Shown piece after piece: positions 6,860-11,544 of a DNA stretch of 11,544 bases; positions within the stretch are counted from its first letter, which is position 1, and every line of letters starts with the position of its first letter. The notes under the pieces are model-generated. The model searched no databases, was not told the DNA's origin, and was given only the letters and a program-made list of their open reading frames with translations. The position numbers and the translations under genes are program-made. The DNA lies in the NCBI GenBank assembly GCA_937915075.1, contig CALDMA010000368.1:1-11544 (forward strand). Reading direction: 5' to 3'. This DNA comes from an uncultured Oscillospiraceae bacterium (lineage in GTDB: Bacteria > Bacillota > Clostridia > Oscillospirales > Oscillospiraceae).

Positions 6860-7981
6860 GTGCCTGTTGAAATTCTGATTTACATTTACCTCGGTATGTG
6901 CGCCGGCATGATCCTCTTTAACATTGCAACGGCGCTCCTTTCGCGGCGCAGAGAGCATCGGTCCTTCCGCGACGGCATCCGCCTTGAGCTGACGGTCTCG
7001 CGGGAGCTTGACCGTCTCGCGGAGACCGGAGCGGTCAGCGAGAGGCATCTGCGCTTCATGGAGCGGAAACTGCGCCGTGTGAACGGCATGGCGGCCTTTG
7101 ACGCCGCGCTGGAGCGCCTGTGCGTGAGGCGGCCGGAGCTGACACGCTCCTATCTGACGGCGCTTAACGGTGTGACGATCGAGCTGGCGGAGGATTACTG
7201 CCGCCGCGATGAGATCGAGGCGGCGTATTTTCCGTATATCATCCGGAAATACCGGCTCCTCGATGGGCAGGAAAGCGAGGTGCTGAAAACGATGCTGCTC
7301 GACCTGCTGCATGAATCGAGCATCTACTGCCGCGAGAATGCCATGCAGGCGCTCTACACGGCGGGCGATCCCGCTGTCCTTGTGCGTGCGCTGCGGATCA
7401 TCGACGCGAGCAGCCTCTATTATCACAGCAAGCTCCTCTCCGACGGCTTGCTGAACTACACGGGCGACACACGGGAGCTTGCCGACGCGCTTTGGGAGGC
7501 ATTTGATGCGTTTCAGCCGTGGATGCAGGTGACGCTGCTCAACTATTTCCGTTTTTCCTCCGGCGCATACTGCGAGAAAATGCACGCGCTCCTCAACGAT
7601 CCCGCGCGGGACGACGAGGTGCGCTTTGCCTGTCTGCGCTATCTTGGCCGCTATCCCTATCCGCCCGCCTATTCCGATCTGCTGCGCTATGCGACGCCCT
7701 CGGAAAACGCGCGCTGGGAGTACGCGGCCATTGCGTCCTTTGTACTGGCGAGCTATCCCGGGGCGGAAACTGCAGCGGTGCTGAAGGGGAACCTCTATCA
7801 TCCCAACTGGTATATCCGCTTCAACGCGTCAAAAAGTCTGGAGCGGCTCGGCTACGGCTACCGCGATCTGATCGACGTGATCGAGGGGCACGACCGCTAC
7901 GCCTCCGAGATCCTGCGCTATCGCTTTGATGTGCGGGAGCTGGAGGAGCGAAAGGAGGACGCAGTATGTACGACGGTATAA
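6860..7981 (+). CDS. Membrane-anchored HEAT-like helical repeat protein
   Basis: This 373-residue protein has one N-terminal membrane helix (about 5-28) followed by basic residues (RRREHR), which places the C-terminal part in the cytoplasm. From about 40 to 355 it is a run of amphipathic helix pairs resembling HEAT repeats; examples are SSIYCRENAMQALYTAGD (about 154-171), DEVRFACLRYLGRY and NWYIRFNASKSLERLGYG (about 314-331). Such arrays act as protein-binding scaffolds. Its last 16 bases overlap the start of the glycosyltransferase gene, which carries its own AAAGGAGG inside this coding region, so the two proteins are probably made in fixed ratio and act together at the inner face of the membrane. 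The start is GTG at 6860 behind AAAGGGGAGAG. No catalytic motif is seen, and I do not recognise a named family. Confidence 0.75.
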   Translation: MPVEILIYIYLGMCAGMILFNIATALLSRRREHRSFRDGIRLELTVSRELDRLAETGAVSERHLRFMERKLRRVNGMAAFDAALERLCVRRPELTRSYLTALNGVTIELAEDYCRRDEIEAAYFPYIIRKYRLLDGQESEVLKTMLLDLLHESSIYCRENAMQALYTAGDPAVLVRALRIIDASSLYYHSKLLSDGLLNYTGDTRELADALWEAFDAFQPWMQVTLLNYFRFSSGAYCEKMHALLNDPARDDEVRFACLRYLGRYPYPPAYSDLLRYATPSENARWEYAAIASFVLASYPGAETAAVLKGNLYHPNWYIRFNASKSLERLGYGYRDLIDVIEGHDRYASEILRYRFDVRELEERKEDAVCTTV

Positions 7982-9369
7982 AGCTGTTTCTTGAGTGGGT
8001 GGGCTATTTCTTTATCGCTTATCTGATCGGCTACTCGACCTTTCTGTTTCTGTCGGTCGTCGTCGGCTCACTTGAGCTGTACAAGCACCGCCGGCAGGAA
8101 ATGCTTAAAAGCATCCTGCCCTCGGATTATTATCTGCCCATCAGTATCATCGTTCCAGCCTACAATGAGGAGGTCACCGTAGCGGACACCGTGCGCTCGC
8201 TGCTGACGCTGGAATACCGCGCCTATGAGATCATTGTGGTGGACGACGGATCGAAGGACCGCACCTCGGAGGTGCTGGCTGAGACATTTGATATGCACCT
8301 TGTTCACCGGCCCATCCGCCGGCAGATCAACTGTCAGCGCGAGGAATACGTCTATGAAACACGCGCACAGAAGGTGCCGGTGACGCTCATCCGCAAGAAG
8401 AACGGCGGCAAGGCGGACGCGCTGAACATGGGCATCAACGCCGCAAATTTCCCGTACTTTATCTGCATGGACGCGGACTCCGTTCTGCAGTACGACTCTC
8501 TGCGCCGCATCGCCCAGCCGATCCTGGAGAACGGCAATGTGGTGGCGGTTGGCGGCATCGTCCGCATCTCCAACGACGTTGAGCTGGAAAACGGACGGGT
8601 GAAGCATTACCGGCTGCCGCGCAATATTCTCGCCTTCATGCAGGTGCTGGAATATGACCGCTCGTTTCTTGCCTCCCGCATCCTCTTTGACCGCTTCAAC
8701 GGCTCGCTCATCATTTCCGGCGCCTTTGGGCTGTTCAAAAAGGATACCGTCATCGCGGCAGGGGGGTATGACAGCGGAACGATGGGCGAGGATATGGAGC
8801 TTGTGGTCAAGCTGCACGAATACTGCACGGTCAACAACATCGACTATGCCATTCGCTACGCAGCCGATGCGATCTGCTGGACGCAGGCGCCCGAGCGGCT
8901 GCGCGACCTGTGCAAGCAGCGTAAGCGCTGGCATCTGGGCCTGTTCCAGAGTATGTACAAGCATCGCGTCATGTTTTCCAATCACAGGTTCGGTGCGGTG
9001 AGCTTTGTTTCCTATCTCTATTTCCTCATTTACGAGCTGCTTTCGCCGTTTATTGAGATATTCGGCGTTTTTACAATGGTGCTCGCGTGGTGGTTCGATT
9101 TGATCAACGTCCCGTTTATGCTGCTCTTTTTCCTGATCTACGCCGTGTTCGGCTCGGTCCTGACGCTTACCGCCTTTTTCTCGCGCATCTACACGGCGGA
9201 CCTCACGCTCTCGTTCGGCGACGGATTCAAGGCCATCTGTCTGTGCCTCTTTGAACTGGTGTTCCTGCGCTTTATTCTCGCGTGGGTGCGCTGCACGGCC
9301 TTTATCGGCTATAGGAAGAAAAAACTCAGCTGGGGGCGCATCGAGCGCCGCAAGATCGATTTGAAATAA
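7966..9369 (+). CDS. Processive family 2 glycosyltransferase (cellulose/hyaluronan/poly-GlcNAc synthase type)
   Basis: This 467-residue integral membrane enzyme contains every landmark of processive GT2 synthases: VPAYNE 63-68, VDDGS 92-96, KNGGKADALN 145-154, the metal-binding DAD 169-171, the catalytic-base region MGEDMEL 273-279 and QRKRW 318-322, the Q/RxxRW acceptor-site motif. Hydrophobic segments at about 10-35, 345-375, 380-405 and 423-447 would form the export channel. About 25 extra residues (roughly 112-137) separate DDGS from the sugar-binding region. There is no PilZ domain after the last helix, so direct c-di-GMP activation as in BcsA is not expected. The sugar and linkage cannot be decided here. 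The ATG at 7966 lies 7 nt after AAAGGAGG. This is the likely core enzyme of the operon. Confidence 0.9.
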   Translation: MYDGIKLFLEWVGYFFIAYLIGYSTFLFLSVVVGSLELYKHRRQEMLKSILPSDYYLPISIIVPAYNEEVTVADTVRSLLTLEYRAYEIIVVDDGSKDRTSEVLAETFDMHLVHRPIRRQINCQREEYVYETRAQKVPVTLIRKKNGGKADALNMGINAANFPYFICMDADSVLQYDSLRRIAQPILENGNVVAVGGIVRISNDVELENGRVKHYRLPRNILAFMQVLEYDRSFLASRILFDRFNGSLIISGAFGLFKKDTVIAAGGYDSGTMGEDMELVVKLHEYCTVNNIDYAIRYAADAICWTQAPERLRDLCKQRKRWHLGLFQSMYKHRVMFSNHRFGAVSFVSYLYFLIYELLSPFIEIFGVFTMVLAWWFDLINVPFMLLFFLIYAVFGSVLTLTAFFSRIYTADLTLSFGDGFKAICLCLFELVFLRFILAWVRCTAFIGYRKKKLSWGRIERRKIDLK

Positions 9370-9383
9370 AAGGGGGACCGCCT

Positions 9384-11276
9384 GTGCGCCGAAAAAAGCT
9401 CTTGGAAATCACGCTCTGCGCCGTGCTGACGATCGGAGCGCTGCTGTTCTGTATGCAGGATGCAAGCGCGAGGGAGACGCTTCTCATTTCGGGAAACGCC
9501 GATCTCTACCCCATCGAGTCCTATGACCGCAGCAGGGGATGCTATGTCGGATTGCTGCCGGAGCTATACGAGCGCCTGAGCGAGCAAACGGGGTACGATC
9601 TCGTTTATCTTCCGTACAGCAAAAGCACAACACAGGCGCAGCAGACCGCAAACCGGCAGGCGGACATTATTTCCGCCTATCCCTCCGGCGTAGTCGACAG
9701 CGGCGCGATGCGCCGTCAAGTGCTGCTTTGCACGGTAGAACATGACGGCGCAGAGCGCGCGATATATGTCGGCTTTACCAACACACTCACACCGGAACGG
9801 GCCGAAGCGCTTGCACAAGCGCTGGAGGACCTCTCCGGCGCGGAGAGCGTCGGCGTCCTGGCGGACTATACGAATCGCAGCGGCGCGGAGGCCTACCGTA
9901 CCAGATGGCTCATTACGCTCGCCGCATTGATCGCGGCGATGCTTGCCGCGGCGGTCGCGCTGATAGTCTTTGCGCGAAAAAAGCGTGCCGAGCAAAAGGC
10001 TGACGCCCTCATCGATCCGCGCTACGGCATCGGAAATGACCGCTTTTATCTGCATTGCATGGAAACGCTGCTCCCCGCCCCGCTGCGGAGCCTTACCTAT
10101 GTCGTCTGCGTCGGCTGCGACATGACCTCGCTGGAGCATCGCTGCGGCGAGGCGGAGCGCGAGGAGCTGTTCTGCCGCGCGGCGGAGTTTCTCCGGCGCG
10201 GCTGCGAGCGCGAAGATTACCTTGCCTGTGTGGGGCGCGGAATGTTCGCCCTGGTGTGCCAACGCAGCAGCCGCGAGGCGGCACAGCAGCATACGGAAGC
10301 GCTGGTGCGGGAGCTGAACGCATATCTTGAGGGTTTTCGCGCGGAATACAGCGGAGCTTTCCGCGCGGGCATCTGCTCACTGGAGGAAAACCCGGACTAC
10401 AGCGGCGAGTCCGCGCTCTATAGCGCGCGGCAGGGCTGCGCCTATGCCTTTGGTCACGGTATGCTCTGCGCGTTCGGCAATAAGCGTATGGTCGGCGAAA
10501 GCGAGCAGCTTGACCGGCTGCGCCGCCGCACGACGGAAGCCGTCGCCAAGGGCGAGTTTGAACCGTACTTCCAATTTGTGGTGGATCGCAGCGGCGCGAT
10601 CATCGGCGCGGAGACCGTATCCCGCTGGCAAAGCCCCGAGGATGGACTGCTGCCGCCGTCCAAGTACATCGACCTGATGATCCGTGCCGGTACGATCACA
10701 GAACATGATCTCTATATGCTCCGCTGTGCCTGTGCGCAGCTCCAGTCATGGAGACGCGAGGGATGGGAGAAGCTCTGCCTGTCCTGTAATTTTACGCGTC
10801 AGTCGCTCTCGGACGAGCAGACCTTGCCGCGCGTGCGTGAGATCGCGGAGCAGTATGACTTTTCACATGACTGCCTTATTATCGAGATCACGGAGGATTG
10901 CCTCGTGCATGACCGGAGCGCGGCGGCGGAAACGCTCAATGGTCTGATCGCTCTGGGCTTTCATATCGCCTTGGACGATATGGGCGCCGGTTACTCCTCA
11001 CTTTCGGATCTGTGTACCTACCAATTCGACTATGTAAAGATCGACCGCGGCATCCTCCTCGATGCAGAGGAGAAGCGCGGGAGGGCGTTGCTTGCCGGCT
11101 TGGTGCAGCTTGCTCACAGCATGGATATCCGAGTGCTGTCTGAGGGCGTGGAAACAAAGGAACAGCTGGATATTGCGCTTTCGGCGGGTTGCGACTTCAT
11201 TCAGGGCTTTTATTTCTCGCGCGTTCTGCCGAAGCGGGAGGCGGAGCGCTATCTGCGTGAGCGGATGGAGCATTAA
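9384..11276 (+). CDS. Membrane sensor with degenerate GGDEF and intact EAL domain (c-di-GMP phosphodiesterase)
   Basis: The 630-residue protein has a first membrane helix (6-24), an extracytoplasmic region (about 30-172) that resembles part of a bacterial solute-binding domain, a second helix (174-197), a GGDEF-like domain (about 205-370) and an EAL domain (about 380-625). The GGDEF signature is replaced by GRGMF (284-288), so cyclase activity should be lost. The EAL domain keeps the metal and catalytic residues: Glu410 (motif reads ETV instead of EAL, with Arg414), Asn469, Glu501, Asp531-Asp532, Lys552, Glu587 and Gln607. It should therefore hydrolyse c-di-GMP. The sensor region is shorter than a full two-lobe binding domain, lacking most of the second lobe. 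The start is GTG at 9384 behind AGGGGG, 14 bp after the glycosyltransferase gene. Confidence 0.88.
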   Translation: MRRKKLLEITLCAVLTIGALLFCMQDASARETLLISGNADLYPIESYDRSRGCYVGLLPELYERLSEQTGYDLVYLPYSKSTTQAQQTANRQADIISAYPSGVVDSGAMRRQVLLCTVEHDGAERAIYVGFTNTLTPERAEALAQALEDLSGAESVGVLADYTNRSGAEAYRTRWLITLAALIAAMLAAAVALIVFARKKRAEQKADALIDPRYGIGNDRFYLHCMETLLPAPLRSLTYVVCVGCDMTSLEHRCGEAEREELFCRAAEFLRRGCEREDYLACVGRGMFALVCQRSSREAAQQHTEALVRELNAYLEGFRAEYSGAFRAGICSLEENPDYSGESALYSARQGCAYAFGHGMLCAFGNKRMVGESEQLDRLRRRTTEAVAKGEFEPYFQFVVDRSGAIIGAETVSRWQSPEDGLLPPSKYIDLMIRAGTITEHDLYMLRCACAQLQSWRREGWEKLCLSCNFTRQSLSDEQTLPRVREIAEQYDFSHDCLIIEITEDCLVHDRSAAAETLNGLIALGFHIALDDMGAGYSSLSDLCTYQFDYVKIDRGILLDAEEKRGRALLAGLVQLAHSMDIRVLSEGVETKEQLDIALSAGCDFIQGFYFSRVLPKREAERYLRERMEH

Positions 11277-11290
11277 AGGGAGGGGCAAGA

Positions 11291-11544
11291 ATGGAACGCA
11301 AAATACGTTCGCGGGTCCTGCTGCTGGTCACTCTGCTGACCGCGGCCGTATTGGCGGGGACCGTATTTATTTGTGCAAGGATAGCAGGCAGCGAGATCAC
11401 CCGGCATTCCTTTGATGAGCTGACCTCCTCGACGAAGCAGCTTGCCAAGGATTATAACAGCACAATACACACGGATCGGGTCCTTTTGTCGGCGATGGCT
11501 GAGCTGATTGCGGAGCAGGGTACGGAAAATGGGGAGGATATTCT
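11291..11544 (+). CDS. N-terminus of a second membrane sensor protein (cut by window edge)
   Basis: An ATG at 11291 opens a frame that stays open to the right edge, giving at least 84 residues. It starts with basic residues (MERKIRSR), has one membrane helix at about 8-29, and continues with a helical extracytoplasmic stretch (ITRHSFDELTSSTKQLAKDY), as seen at the start of Cache-type sensors. AGGGAGGGG at 11277-11285 sits 5 nt before the ATG, and the gap from the EAL gene is 14 bp, so it belongs to the same operon. The output domain lies outside the window. A GGDEF/EAL protein, a chemoreceptor or a histidine kinase are all possible; a c-di-GMP enzyme is favoured by context only. Confidence 0.75.
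   Translation, partial: MERKIRSRVLLLVTLLTAAVLAGTVFICARIAGSEITRHSFDELTSSTKQLAKDYNSTIHTDRVLLSAMAELIAEQGTENGEDI

Noticed and set aside
6785..7801. A 338-codon open frame on the minus strand
   Set aside because: It mirrors the HEAT-like repeat gene and is rich in Arg, His and Gln in the way antisense frames are. No family resemblance was seen.
1..11544. CRISPR arrays, tRNA or rRNA genes, insertion sequences
   Set aside because: No regularly spaced repeats, cloverleaf-like sequence, rRNA motifs or transposase motifs were found when reading either strand.

Overview
The window looks like a chromosomal segment from a GC-rich, low-branching Firmicute of the Clostridia type, perhaps an Oscillospiraceae/Ruminococcaceae-like gut anaerobe. 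This rests on strong AGGAGG-type ribosome binding sites, tight gene packing, the protein families present and codons rich in G/C at third positions. No gene identifies the species. All convincing genes are on the + strand.

Region 1 (about 1-1462) is a small module with visibly lower GC than what follows. An extended -10 promoter leads into a minimal nucleotidyltransferase (MntA-like antitoxin) that overlaps a HEPN-fold partner (HepT/HI0074-like toxin). A class III Fic AMP-transferase follows 32 bp later. Two protein AMPylation chemistries are thus side by side: MntA would modify the HepT tyrosine in its RX4HXY motif, and Fic would modify other targets while restraining itself with a C-terminal inhibitory motif. 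A near-perfect 29-bp inverted repeat lies in the first codons of the MntA gene.

Region 2 (about 1463-1694) is a non-coding leader. It holds a consensus promoter (-10 TATAAT), a structured element that aligns with the conserved 5' half of the c-di-GMP-I (GEMM) riboswitch, and an overlapping intrinsic terminator that would be mutually exclusive with the aptamer's closing stem.

Region 3 (1695 to the right edge) reads as one operon of eight tightly spaced genes: a VTC/polyphosphate-polymerase-domain protein, a DUF4956 membrane protein, a CotH-kinase-like exported protein, a membrane-anchored clan GH-A-like glycoside hydrolase with a C-terminal carbohydrate-binding-like domain, a membrane-anchored HEAT-like repeat protein, a processive family 2 glycosyltransferase, a membrane sensor with degenerate GGDEF plus intact EAL domain, and the start of another membrane sensor cut by the window edge.

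The most economical reading is a c-di-GMP-responsive exopolysaccharide or cell-surface polymer system. The GT2 would make and extrude a glycan, the hydrolase would trim it, CotH and VTC/DUF4956 would modify it or the envelope, and the EAL protein would lower c-di-GMP in a feedback loop with the riboswitch. The polymer, and the roles of VTC, DUF4956 and CotH here, are inferred and unproven.
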